A stretch of 11,556 bases of DNA from Marinimicrococcus sp033875255 (lineage in GTDB: Bacteria > Pseudomonadota > Alphaproteobacteria > Geminicoccales > Geminicoccaceae): assembly GCA_033875255.1 (NCBI GenBank), contig JAWZSN010000046.1, positions 1 through 11,556 of the forward strand, given 5' to 3'. Each line of letters begins with the position of its first letter. Position 1 is the stretch's first letter. The notes beneath the pieces were generated by a model. It was not told the origin of the DNA and searched no databases. It was given only the letters and a program-made list of their open reading frames with translations. The position numbers were made by a program, and so were the translations under genes. Below are positions 1 to 5,849 of the stretch, piece by piece.

Positions 1-49
1 GGACGCTCCGGCGGGCATAGTCGCGGCGAGCGGTTTCAGTCCAAGGCAT
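1..49 (-). CDS. IS5-family transposase, N-terminal fragment (partial)
   Basis: Only 16 codons are visible, reading MPWTETARRDYARRSV and then leaving the window. This start is typical of IS5-family (DDE) transposases of the alphaproteobacterial type, in which the motif is followed by a conserved YASDLTD-like segment that would lie outside. It acts on the ends of its own element by a DDE cut-and-paste mechanism. The start codon ATG (47-49 complement) is preceded by the 78-bp leader between the IS terminus and the gene. The same leader and start occur at the other end of the window. The catalytic domain is not in view, so intactness cannot be judged. Confidence 0.8.
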   Translation of the reverse strand, partial: MPWTETARRDYARRSV

Positions 50-127
50 TGTCGGCTCCGTGCTGTGTGGCAACGGAACGGAATCACAACCCGCTGAAAC
101 CGCTCAACTCTTTTCGGGTTGGGCTCT
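1..127 (-). mobile_element. IS5-family insertion sequence, 5' end fragment (runs off window)
   Basis: Positions 4-127 are the reverse complement of 11433-11556, with a single mismatch at 11 versus 11549, and the similarity stops at 127. The fragment carries the start of a transposase on the minus strand, so 127 is the upstream terminus of the element and the body lies outside the window. Read from the inside, the terminus begins AGAGCCCAACCCG. The family call rests on the N-terminus of the transposase. The exact terminal base is uncertain by a few nucleotides because the target duplication cannot be checked with the other end missing. Confidence 0.85.
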
Positions 128-385
128 TAGCTTGCTTCGACGCAAGACGTCGTCTCTCGTCTGTCGAGGCAGAATCTGCCAGATGCGGCGATACTCATGC
201 GACCGGGGAACGTGTCCGGTCGCGAGAAAGGATGCGCATTTCAGGGCGATTTCCAGAGCTAATATGCTCAGATGCGCGGACGCCTCGCCGTACCGGGGGT
301 CCACCTTCCCGGCCAGCAAACGGGCGCTTCTTTCATAATCTGCAGCGCTCGCCATCATGCGCTTCGCCAGCTCGATACGTTCCAT
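104..385 (-). CDS. HEPN-like small protein, 3' end replaced by IS
   Basis: A 93-residue helical protein beginning MERIELAKRMMASAADYERS. Residues about 35-85 resemble the HEPN domain: an ALEIALKCASFLATG helix, then a turn and RSHEYRRIWQILP, matching the usual A-E-x-x-LKA helix followed by a 'tHdl..L' segment. HEPN proteins are often RNases or the toxin half of HEPN/MNT pairs; no nucleotidyltransferase partner is visible here. The ATG at 385 was chosen because GGAGA lies about six bases upstream; longer in-frame starts would run into the neighbouring repeat. The last seven residues (RAQPEKS) and the stop are encoded by the IS terminus (104-127), so the native C-terminus is lost. HEPN domains are usually somewhat longer, so this is probably a truncated, possibly dead gene. 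Family assignment is by pattern only. Confidence 0.6.
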   Translation of the reverse strand: MERIELAKRMMASAADYERSARLLAGKVDPRYGEASAHLSILALEIALKCASFLATGHVPRSHEYRRIWQILPRQTRDDVLRRSKLRAQPEKS

Positions 386-449
386 CGCTCGTCTCCGACT
401 TATCGGGCAGCCGATCCGATGCCTGTTCGAGGTGCGAAGTCGAGCAAAA

Positions 450-473
450 CCGGGGACACCCGCCTCATTTAAC
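450..473 (+). repeat. RAYT-flanking motif, copy A
   Basis: The run CCGGGGACACCC, five variable bases, then ATTTAAC. It overlaps the stop codon of the RAYT gene (465-467). The reverse complement of the same motif lies just upstream of that gene at 1157-1181 (CCCGGGGACACCC-N5-ATTTAAC), so the two copies bracket the gene as inverted repeats. Such GGGGACA-type boundary motifs commonly surround RAYT genes. Confidence 0.65.
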
Positions 474-1127
474 CTTTCTGGGCCGGCCGGGGCTGTGGGG
501 CCGAAGGCGGCGGCCAAGTGAATGCTCCAGCGCTTCGATGAAGGCGAGGCTGCCGAGCGGACGGCCGCTGCGCTCCGCGGCGCGCAGGGCCTCCATGGTC
601 GCGGCAGCGGGCTCCAGCGCCAGAAACACCGCCCAGTCGCCGATCAACGCCTCCAGGCTCGCGGATGCGGTGAGACCGTCCGCGGCACCCTGAAGGCGGG
701 CCCGCGCCGACCCCCATGGCCAGCCCTGCGGGGTCTCGGTCAGCCCGGCGCGCACCGGGTTGAGCTCGACATAGCGCAGCGCCGCGAGCAGATGGCGCTC
801 GTCCAGTGCGCAGGACCCGAACCGGCCTTGCCAGAGATGGCCGCGCCAACCCTCGCGCCGGTTGACGTGCATGGTGTAACGGCGGTGCGCCGCGCCGAGC
901 GCTGCGGCAAGAGCCGGAGCGGCCGGCGGCACGAGCACGAGATGGACATGGTTGGGCATCAGGCACCAGCCCCACACCGCCACGCCGCGAGCGGCGCATT
1001 CCTCGGCGAGCACCGACTTGTAGAAGGCATAGTCGCCGGAATGGAAAAAGGTGCGCTGGCGTCGGTTGCCCCGCTGCGTCACGTGATGCGGCACTCCCGG
1101 TGCCACTGCCCGAGCCATTCTTGCCAT
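465..1127 (-). CDS. REP-associated tyrosine transposase (RAYT, Y1/HUH family)
   Basis: A 220-residue single-strand DNA transposase related to IS200/IS605 TnpA. RAYTs nick and rejoin palindromic REP sequences and are usually single-copy and domesticated. Visible signatures from this start are the family opening MARMARAVAPGVPHHVTQRGN (residues 1-21), the HUH metal site in MPNHVHLV (His60, His62), WQGRF (99-103) and RYVELNPVRAG (118-128) with the presumed catalytic Tyr119. ATG 1127 was chosen because it starts at the conserved MARMARA; a further in-frame ATG three codons later is possible, and the more upstream extension would need a TTG. No clear Shine-Dalgarno is seen. All key residues are present, so it looks intact. 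A decayed second copy follows at 1220-1794. Both sit between short palindromic motifs. Confidence 0.9.
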   Translation of the reverse strand: MARMARAVAPGVPHHVTQRGNRRQRTFFHSGDYAFYKSVLAEECAARGVAVWGWCLMPNHVHLVLVPPAAPALAAALGAAHRRYTMHVNRREGWRGHLWQGRFGSCALDERHLLAALRYVELNPVRAGLTETPQGWPWGSARARLQGAADGLTASASLEALIGDWAVFLALEPAAATMEALRAAERSGRPLGSLAFIEALEHSLGRRLRPHSPGRPRKVK

Positions 1128-1156
1128 GCACGCATCGTAGCATGGCAGGCACAACC

Positions 1157-1187
1157 GTTAAATGTGGTGGGTGTCCCCGGGTTTAAC
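1157..1187 (-). repeat. RAYT-flanking palindromic motif, copy B
   Basis: The outer arms GTTAAA (1157-1162) and TTTAAC (1182-1187) are perfect inverted repeats around a core containing GGGTGTCCCCGGG. Read on the minus strand it matches copy A at 450-473. It lies about 30 bases upstream of the intact RAYT start, so A and B frame that gene. This is the arrangement expected for REP-like targets of the transposase. Confidence 0.6.
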
Positions 1188-1245
1188 GCTGATTGGTGGA
1201 GAGTGACTCCTTAGCGCGATTACGACAGGTCCCCGGGTTTAACGC
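1173..1245 (+). repeat. 17-bp direct repeat pair GTCCCCGGGTTTAACGC
   Basis: An identical 17-base word is present at 1173-1189 and again at 1229-1245, starting 56 bases apart, in the gap between the two RAYT modules. The first copy is the outer half of motif B. The second overlaps the 3' end of the degenerate RAYT reading frame. The pattern suggests that a unit of RAYT plus flanking motif was duplicated in tandem, with these words marking the junction. Confidence 0.7.
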
Positions 1246-1794
1246 GATCAAAGCCGCGGCCCTCGGTTCGCCCGCCGGGGCCGGGAACAGACCGCTCCAG
1301 CGCCTCGATGAAGGCGAGGCTGCCGATCGGCCGGCCGCTGCGCTCCGCAGCGCGCAGCGCCTTCATGATTGCCGCAGTGGGCTCCAGCGTCAGAAACGTC
1401 GCACAGTCGCTGACCAGCGTTTTGCAGCCCCCTGATGCGGTGAGGCCGTCCGCAGCACCCGGAAGGCGGACCCGCACCGACCCCCATGGCCAGCCCTGTG
1501 GCGTTCCGGCCAGCCGGGCGCGCACCGGGTGGGGCTCGACATAGCGCAGCGCCGCGAGCAGATGGCGCTCGTCCAGCGCGCAGGACCCGAAGCGGCCTTG
1601 CCGGAGAGGGCCGCGCCAGCCCACGCGCCGGTCGACGTGCATGGTGTGACGGCGGCGTGCCGCACCGAGCGCCGCAGCAAGAGCCGGCGCGCCCGGCGGG
1701 ACGAGCACGAACACCAGATGAACATGGTTGGGCATCAGGCACCAGCCCCACACCGCCACGAGCTGCGGGGCACTGCCCGCGCCATTCTCGTCAT
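1220..1794 (-). pseudogene. Degenerate second RAYT copy
   Basis: This is clearly homologous to the intact RAYT at 465-1127 at the nucleotide level (for example 1294-1360 versus 526-592). It keeps MPNHVHLV, QGRFGSCALDERHLLAALRYVE and the C-terminal SGRPIGSLAFIEALE. The original ATG survives at 1794 and begins MTRMARAV, but the distance from start to the VAVWGWC motif is 35 bases here against 144 in the intact copy. That is a 109-bp internal deletion, which shifts the frame and removes the HHVTQRGN strand. There are also two extra codons after HVHLV and a LNP-to-PHP change in the motif after the catalytic tyrosine. It is best read as a pseudogene, perhaps still a source of target sequence for the neighbour. 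Confidence 0.85.
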
Positions 1795-1824
1795 GCAACG
1801 CATCGTAGCATGAAAGAAACGACC

Positions 1825-1848
1825 GCTAGATGTGGCGGGTGTCGCCGG
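1825..1848 (-). repeat. RAYT-flanking motif, degenerate copy D
   Basis: GCTAGATGTGGCGGGTGTCGCCGG corresponds to motif B (GTTAAATGTGGTGGGTGTCCCCGG) with four changes. It occupies the same place relative to the degenerate RAYT as B does relative to the intact one. This supports duplication of the whole module rather than of the gene alone. Confidence 0.6.
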
Positions 1849-1851
1849 ACC

Positions 1852-1875
1852 TAACCTCGGGCGTCCCCGAGGTTA
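1852..1875. repeat. 10-bp perfect inverted repeat (REP-like hairpin)
   Basis: The arms TAACCTCGGG (1852-1861) and CCCGAGGTTA (1866-1875) are perfect complements with a four-base loop CGTC. The word GTCCCC inside it echoes the motifs around both RAYT genes. As DNA it is the sort of short GC-rich hairpin that RAYTs recognise. It has no U-tract, so it is a poor terminator candidate. Confidence 0.65.
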
Positions 1876-1924
1876 AATCCACACGCCTGGAGGATCGCCA
1901 GCCGCGTCGCGAAAGGAGGAGCGG

Positions 1925-2062
1925 ATGCCCTCCCGGCTCGGGCGCGTTGCGAATCGGCGAAGACGCATGGCTGATGCGCCGGGGGCTCATGAGCGGCTGT
2001 CCGAGATGCTACTTTCGGCGGCCCGTCATCGACGCCCGTCTCCTTGCCACGCCGCGATCTAG
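1925..2062 (+). CDS. Possible small protein, 45 residues (uncertain)
   Basis: An ATG at 1925 is preceded by AAAGGAGG with a five-base spacer, one of the strongest Shine-Dalgarno sequences in the window. The frame runs 45 codons to TAG. The product begins MPSRLGRVANRRRRMADAP, is arginine-rich and basic, and has no membrane segment or motif I recognise. It lies between the RAYT repeats and the formamidase operon, with no co-oriented neighbour within 160 bases. It could be a remnant of a gene broken by the RAYT insertion, a leader peptide, or chance. Only the ribosome binding site argues for it. Confidence 0.3.
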   Translation: MPSRLGRVANRRRRMADAPGAHERLSEMLLSAARHRRPSPCHAAI

Positions 2063-2225
2063 CGGCGGTGTCGCCAACTGCCGCTGCCGCGGGCCGTGCG
2101 GAAGGGGTGCAGCCAGTGCCCCTTTCGGGCCGTTGACCGGGGCGAGCGGGCAGATTTAGCGTTCATCATGCGTATTTTTGGCATCCATGCGGCGCATGCA
2201 CGCGCGGACGGCAAGGGAGGCAGAC
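2063..2225 (+). promoter_or_regulatory. Leader/promoter region of the formamidase operon
   Basis: No gene is seen here. The region holds a strong hairpin (separate entry, 2099-2127), a possible -35 TTGACC at 2133-2138 followed 16 bases later by TTTAGC (2155-2160) as a weak -10, and a short palindrome CATGC-GGC-GCATG at 2186-2198. The Shine-Dalgarno AAGGGAGG (2213-2220) sits five bases before the GTG start of fmdA. The promoter call is tentative because alphaproteobacterial promoters match the consensus poorly. Confidence 0.35.
2099..2127 (+). promoter_or_regulatory. 12-bp hairpin upstream of fmdA
   Basis: Positions 2099-2110 pair with 2116-2127 (CGGAAGGGGTGC with GTGCCCCTTTCG; nine Watson-Crick and three G-U pairs) around the loop AGCCA. 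It lies about 100 bases before the fmdA start and just before the candidate -35 box. It could be a terminator shielding the operon from the RAYT region, although no clear U-tract follows, or a structured operator. The function is inferred only. Confidence 0.4.
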
Positions 2226-3461
2226 GTGGCCGAGACGCTCATCAAGGTGGAGCTTGGAAAGTCCGCCTACGAGAACGAGAACCTGCACAATCGGTGGCAT
2301 CCGGACATTCCGATCGCCGTGACGGTGAAGCCGGGCGACGACTTCATCCTGGAGTGCGTCGACTGGACCGGCGGGGCCATCAAGAACGACGATGACGCGT
2401 CGGACGTCCGCGACGTCGATCTCACGAAGGTGCACTTCCTCAGCGGCCCGGTCGGCGTGGAAGGTGCCGAGCCCGGCGACCTGCTGGTCGTCGACCTGCT
2501 CGACATCGGAGCGCTGCCGGGAGCCGACTGGGGCTTCAACGGCTTCTTCTCCAAGAGGAACGGCGGCGGCTTCCTCACCGAGCATTTCCCCGAGGCGCAG
2601 AAGTCGATCTGGGACATCGAGGGGCTCTTTACCCGCTCGCGCCATGTCCCCGGCGTGAGCTACGCGGGCCTCGTCCACCCCGGCCTCATCGGCACGCTGC
2701 CCTCGCGCGAGCTTCTCGAGCAGTGGAACCGCCGCGAGAAGGCGCTGATCGACACCAACCCCGACCGGATCCCGCCGCTCGCCAACCCGCCCCACGCGGC
2801 CACCGCGCACATGGGCAGGATGAAGGGCGAGGAGGCGAAGAAGGCGGCGGCCGAGGGGGCTCGCACCGTGCCGCCGCGCGAGCATGGCGGCAATTGCGAC
2901 ATCAAGGACCTCTCGCGTGGCTCGCGGATCTACTTTCCCGTTTACGTGAAGGGGGCGGGACTTTCGGTGGGGGACCTGCATTTCAGCCAGGGCGACGGCG
3001 AGATCACCTTCTGCGGCGCCATCGAGATGTATGGCGGCTGGGTCCACATGCGCGTCAACCTCATCAAGGACGGCATGCGCAAATACGGGATCAAGAACCC
3101 GATCTTCAAGCCGAGCCCCATTGTCCCGAACTACAACCACTTCTTGATCTTCGAGGGGGTCTCGGTCGACGAGGCGGGCAAGCAGCATTATCTCGACGTT
3201 CACATCGCCTACCGCCAGGCCTGCCTCAACGCCATCGAATATCTCAAGAAGTTCGGCTACAGCGGCGCCCAGGCCTACACCATCCTCGGCACGGCCCCCT
3301 GCCATGGGCACATCTCGGGCGTGGTGGACATTCCCAACGCCTGCGCCACCCTCTATCTGCCCACCGAGATCTTCGACTTCGACATCATGCCGGCGGCCGA
3401 TGGACCGAAAAAGTTCATCACGGGCGATGTCGATGTGCCGATAGCGCCGGATCGGCAGTAG
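2226..3461 (+). CDS. fmdA: Formamidase (acetamidase/formamidase family)
   Basis: A cytoplasmic hydrolase of 411 residues that cleaves formamide (and more slowly other short amides) to ammonia and formate. Its length matches known formamidases (about 407). Family segments visible from the GTG start are HNRWHPDIP (21-29), GPVGVEGAEPGDLLVVDLLD (74-93), GFFSKRNGGGFLT (106-118), GGNCDIKDLSRGSRIYFPV (221-239), SVGDLHFSQGDGE (247-259) and GAIEMYGG (264-271). GTG 2226 was chosen over an ATG 48 bases upstream because AAGGGAGG lies five bases before it and because family members begin close to the xTLIKVxL motif. It is followed after 10 bp by fmdB and then by an amide/urea channel, so it heads a short-chain amide utilisation operon. 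Substrate preference between formamide and acetamide cannot be settled by eye. Confidence 0.96.
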   Translation: MAETLIKVELGKSAYENENLHNRWHPDIPIAVTVKPGDDFILECVDWTGGAIKNDDDASDVRDVDLTKVHFLSGPVGVEGAEPGDLLVVDLLDIGALPGADWGFNGFFSKRNGGGFLTEHFPEAQKSIWDIEGLFTRSRHVPGVSYAGLVHPGLIGTLPSRELLEQWNRREKALIDTNPDRIPPLANPPHAATAHMGRMKGEEAKKAAAEGARTVPPREHGGNCDIKDLSRGSRIYFPVYVKGAGLSVGDLHFSQGDGEITFCGAIEMYGGWVHMRVNLIKDGMRKYGIKNPIFKPSPIVPNYNHFLIFEGVSVDEAGKQHYLDVHIAYRQACLNAIEYLKKFGYSGAQAYTILGTAPCHGHISGVVDIPNACATLYLPTEIFDFDIMPAADGPKKFITGDVDVPIAPDRQ

Positions 3462-3471
3462 GGAGCCGCCC

Positions 3472-3816
3472 ATGCCGATCTACGAGTTCCAGTGCCCCTC
3501 GCACGGACCCTTCGAGGCGATGCGCCCGATGGCGCGCTTCGCCGACCCCTGCGACTGCCCGCAATGCGGGGCTCCGGCCCCGCGTATCCTGCTCACCGCG
3601 CCGCGGCTCGCCAGCATGGAGGGCCGTGCACGCAAGGCCCATGCCATGAACGAGCGCAGCGCCCACCAGCCCAGGCTTTCGTCCTCAGGCGTCGGGCATG
3701 TGCACGGACCGGGGTGCGGCTGCGGATCGGCAGGAGGGAAGAAGGGCGGGGCGACGCGCACGGCGGACGGCGCCAAAACCTTCCCCTCGAGGCGCCCCTG
3801 GATGATCTCGCACTGA
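3472..3816 (+). CDS. fmdB: FmdB-family zinc-ribbon protein
   Basis: A 114-residue partner protein of formamidase operons, long thought to have a regulatory role. It opens MPIYEFQCPSHGPFEAMRPM, the FmdB signature, with a zinc-ribbon made of Cys8/His11 and Cys29/Cys32. The usual second Cys of the first CxxC knuckle is His here. The C-terminal part (about 50-114) is basic and low in complexity, with a short HVHGPGCGCG segment (76-85) that could bind metal. A Shine-Dalgarno GGGAG lies within the 10-bp gap after fmdA, so the two are certainly co-transcribed. The biochemical function of FmdB is not well established. Confidence 0.9.
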   Translation: MPIYEFQCPSHGPFEAMRPMARFADPCDCPQCGAPAPRILLTAPRLASMEGRARKAHAMNERSAHQPRLSSSGVGHVHGPGCGCGSAGGKKGGATRTADGAKTFPSRRPWMISH

Positions 3817-4003
3817 TCGCCGCACGCGGGGCGGTAGGCGCAGAGGTGCAGCGGGCATCGGGTCGTAGGACCCGGGGCTCGCCGCCCGCTCGCGGCGCTC
3901 CGCCGGGCGGCGGCCGGTTCCTGTGCGGCTGCCATGCTTCCGCACGAGAGGATGAGCCGCTTCACGAGCAAGCAAGCGAAGCGGCGGGATCGAGGACGAT
4001 TCC
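3817..4003 (+). other. 187-bp gap between fmdB and amiS, with GC-rich stem-loop
   Basis: No gene is seen. A stem formed by 3881-3888 (GCCGCCCG) and 3904-3911 (CGGGCGGC), extended by one C-G pair, has a 15-base loop and no U-tract. It could reduce read-through or protect the upstream mRNA. The gap is unusually long for this otherwise compact operon, so amiS might have its own promoter, though I do not see a convincing one. Confidence 0.4.
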
Positions 4004-4519
4004 ATGCTTCTTGGCCTTGCTCTTCTCTATGTCGGCGCGGTGCTGTTCCTCAACGGCCTCTGGCTGATCGGCAAGATCGCCGACCGGGAGATAGCCGTCA
4101 TCAACATCTTCGCCGGCGGCATCACCCTGCTCGTGGCCATAGCCTCGGCCTTCGGGCCGGCTGCCGATCTCGCCTCGGTCAAGGGAGCGGCGCTCACGCT
4201 GCTATTCTCCTTCACCTATCTGTGGGTCGCCATCAACCGCTATAACGGCGCCGACGGCCGCGGGCTGGGCTGGTTCAGCCTGTTCGTCGCCATCACCGTC
4301 GTCCCGGTGGCGATCGACACTTTGGGCTCCGCCTCGAGTCTCTGGCAGGTCTGGTTCGGTCTGTGCTGGGCCGCTTGGGCGGCCTTGTGGTTCATGTTCT
4401 TCCTCCTGCTGGCCCGTCAGATGCCGATCGCCAGACTGACCGGCCATGTCACCATGGTGCAGGGTATCCTCACTGGCTGGCTGCCGGGCTATCTCCTGCT
4501 CTCGGGCTATCTTGGATAA
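4004..4519 (+). CDS. AmiS/UreI-family amide or urea channel
   Basis: A 171-residue inner-membrane protein with six predicted membrane segments (about 3-20, 32-52, 63-79, 90-106, 115-137, 151-169) and no long soluble part, the normal size for the family. Diagnostic segments are FLNGLWLIGKI (15-25), NRYNGADGRGLGWFSLFVAI (78-97) and the tryptophan-rich WQVWFGLCWAAWAALWF (114-130), as in Helicobacter UreI and Pseudomonas AmiS. These channels let urea or short aliphatic amides cross the inner membrane. Placed after formamidase, its likely cargo is formamide or acetamide. GAGGA about seven bases before the ATG supports the start. The gene is convergent with the LysR gene beyond it. Confidence 0.93.
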   Translation: MLLGLALLYVGAVLFLNGLWLIGKIADREIAVINIFAGGITLLVAIASAFGPAADLASVKGAALTLLFSFTYLWVAINRYNGADGRGLGWFSLFVAITVVPVAIDTLGSASSLWQVWFGLCWAAWAALWFMFFLLLARQMPIARLTGHVTMVQGILTGWLPGYLLLSGYLG

Positions 4520-4831
4520 GGCGGCGGCACGCCGTTCGAGAAGACCTCCGGCCGCAGCCGGGCACCCCGAATCTTGGCGCAGTCGGATGAAGACCTGGTT
4601 AACGGGCACGCTCTTTGCCGGCGGAGTCGTCCAGGGCGCTGCGCACAGGTTCTTTCCTGTTCCCGGTCAGTCGGTAGCGGCGCGTAAGCGCGAGAATTGA
4701 CCGGTCTTCGGACACAGCGGCCAGCTCCCCCCTCTGCAGTCGAGCGGAATGGAGAACCAGGCCGCGCGGCGCCTTGAAGCGAGGTCACCGCATCGCGGGC
4801 GCCGCTCGCGCTGCGGTGAACGGCAGCGGCG
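4520..4831. other. Convergent intergenic region with several small hairpins
   Basis: A 312-bp stretch between the ends of the amide channel gene and the LysR gene, with no convincing gene. A 37-codon frame from 4587 has no ribosome binding site and was rejected. It holds three small stem-loops: CGGCG-GCA-CGCCG at 4522-4534, ACAGG-TTCTTT-CCTGT at 4645-4660, and a longer structure closed by CCGGTCA (4663-4669) and TGACCGG (4698-4704), which encloses GCGC-GTAA-GCGC (4680-4691). Any of these could end one of the two converging transcripts; none has a good U-tract. Confidence 0.4.
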
Positions 4832-5740
4832 TCACAGGCCGTCCAGCCGTGCCGCGTCCTCCGCCGCCTGGGCAAGCAGCCAGTCGCGGAAGAGACGGAT
4901 CCGGGGCAGGCGGGCGGTGCGGGGCGGGCAGACGATCCAGTAGGCGAAGGCGGCAGGGCGGGCGTGGGGCAGGGGGCGTAGAAGCCGGCCGGCGATGAGA
5001 TCGAGGGCGGCCAGGGCCGAGCGGGCCAGCGCGATGCCCTGGCCGGAGACGGCGGCGTCGATGGCGAGGCTGGTCTGGCTGAAGACGGGACCGTGCGCGG
5101 CATTCCCGGCCGCGGCGCCGAAGCTTTCGAGCCAGTCGCGCCAGAAGCGGCGATCGCGGTCGTGCAGCAGCGGGAAGCGGGCCAGGTCGGCGGGCTCCTC
5201 GAGGGCGATGCCGGCCTTGAGCAAGGCCGGGCTCGCCACGGGGAAGACCTCCTCCTCGCACAGCCGCCGCACGGCGAGCTCGGGCCAGTTGCCGTCGCCG
5301 TGGCGGACCGCGAGGTCGATATCCGACACGCGGAAGTCGACGTGCCGGGTGGAGGCGCTGATCCGCAGGTCGATCGCCGGCTGGGCCTCCAGGAACGCGC
5401 CGAGCCGGGGCACCAGCCATTTGGTGGCGAAGTTGGGCGAGACCGAGACGTTGAGGACCGAAGGGCGGTGGCGCCGGCTCACCGCCGCCTCGCCGGCCTC
5501 AAGCCGGTCGAGCGCCTCCTCGACGAAGGCGAGGTAGGAGCGGCCCTCGTCGGTCAGCGCCAGCCCGCGCGGGTCGCGCTCGAACAGGAGCACGCCCAGC
5601 CGTGCCTCGAGCTCGCGGATCTGGTGGCTGATCGCGCCTTGCGTCTGGCCGAGCCCGACCGCAGCCCGCGTGAAGCTGGCCTCGCGGGCCGCCGCGCGGA
5701 ACGCCCGCAGCGCCGCCATGGTGGGCAGGGGCCGGATCAT
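4832..5740 (-). CDS. LysR-family transcriptional regulator (GcvA-like)
   Basis: A 302-residue DNA-binding regulator. The N-terminal winged helix reads LRAFRAAAREASFTRAAVGL and then QGAISHQIRELEARLG (residues 11-49), with the LysR wing LLFERDPRGLALTDEG (51-66). The effector-binding domain spans about 92-295 and starts VLNVSVSPNFATKWLVPRL, typical of the GcvA/AmpR branch. ATG 5740 fits the family length (about 300); an in-frame ATG 21 bases upstream is the alternative, and neither has a clear Shine-Dalgarno. LysR genes commonly control the divergent gene next to them, here the rhodanese-ChrB/chrA operon starting 109 bases away. That would make it a candidate chromate or sulfur regulator, but the effector is not readable from the sequence. 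Confidence 0.94.
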   Translation of the reverse strand: MIRPLPTMAALRAFRAAAREASFTRAAVGLGQTQGAISHQIRELEARLGVLLFERDPRGLALTDEGRSYLAFVEEALDRLEAGEAAVSRRHRPSVLNVSVSPNFATKWLVPRLGAFLEAQPAIDLRISASTRHVDFRVSDIDLAVRHGDGNWPELAVRRLCEEEVFPVASPALLKAGIALEEPADLARFPLLHDRDRRFWRDWLESFGAAAGNAAHGPVFSQTSLAIDAAVSGQGIALARSALAALDLIAGRLLRPLPHARPAAFAYWIVCPPRTARLPRIRLFRDWLLAQAAEDAARLDGL

Positions 5741-5849
5741 GCAGCCAATAATAGCGCTCATGCCGCCAGCAGGAAGATTGGTTGGGCGCGCCCTCCTGCG
5801 CCGCGCATCATCAGCCCCGTTGCACGATGCAGGAAAGGGAGGACAGAAG
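5741..5849. promoter_or_regulatory. Divergent promoter region, LysR gene / rhodanese-chrB
   Basis: A 109-bp spacer that must hold both promoters. Weak dyads are visible: CCAAT (5745-5749) with ATTGG (5777-5781), and GCATC (5805-5809) with GATGC (5826-5830). LysR proteins bind short interrupted dyads (T-N11-A type) in this position, so either could be the operator, but arms this short also arise by chance. A good Shine-Dalgarno (AAAGGGAGGA) precedes the rightward gene. Confidence 0.4.

Noticed and set aside
1173..1245. Possible CRISPR array from the 17-bp repeats
   Set aside because: There are only two identical copies, no regular spacer series and no cas genes. The repeats belong to the RAYT motif set.
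2166..3473. 435-codon open frame on the minus strand
   Set aside because: It is antisense to fmdA over its whole length. The plus-strand protein is a clear family member, and the antisense product is a low-complexity mirror typical of GC-rich genes.
3881..3912. Rho-independent terminator after fmdB
   Set aside because: The stem is strong but has a 15-base loop and is not followed by a T-run, so I list it only as a stem-loop.
4587..4700. 37-codon ORF with a signal-like start (MKTWLTGTLFAGG)
   Set aside because: There is no Shine-Dalgarno, it lies in a convergent gap, and it overlaps hairpins. It is too weak to call.
4663..4704. Possible tRNA or small RNA from the nested stems
   Set aside because: There is no cloverleaf, T-arm motif or CCA context. 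Only one closing stem and a GTAA tetraloop are visible, so it is noted as structure only.
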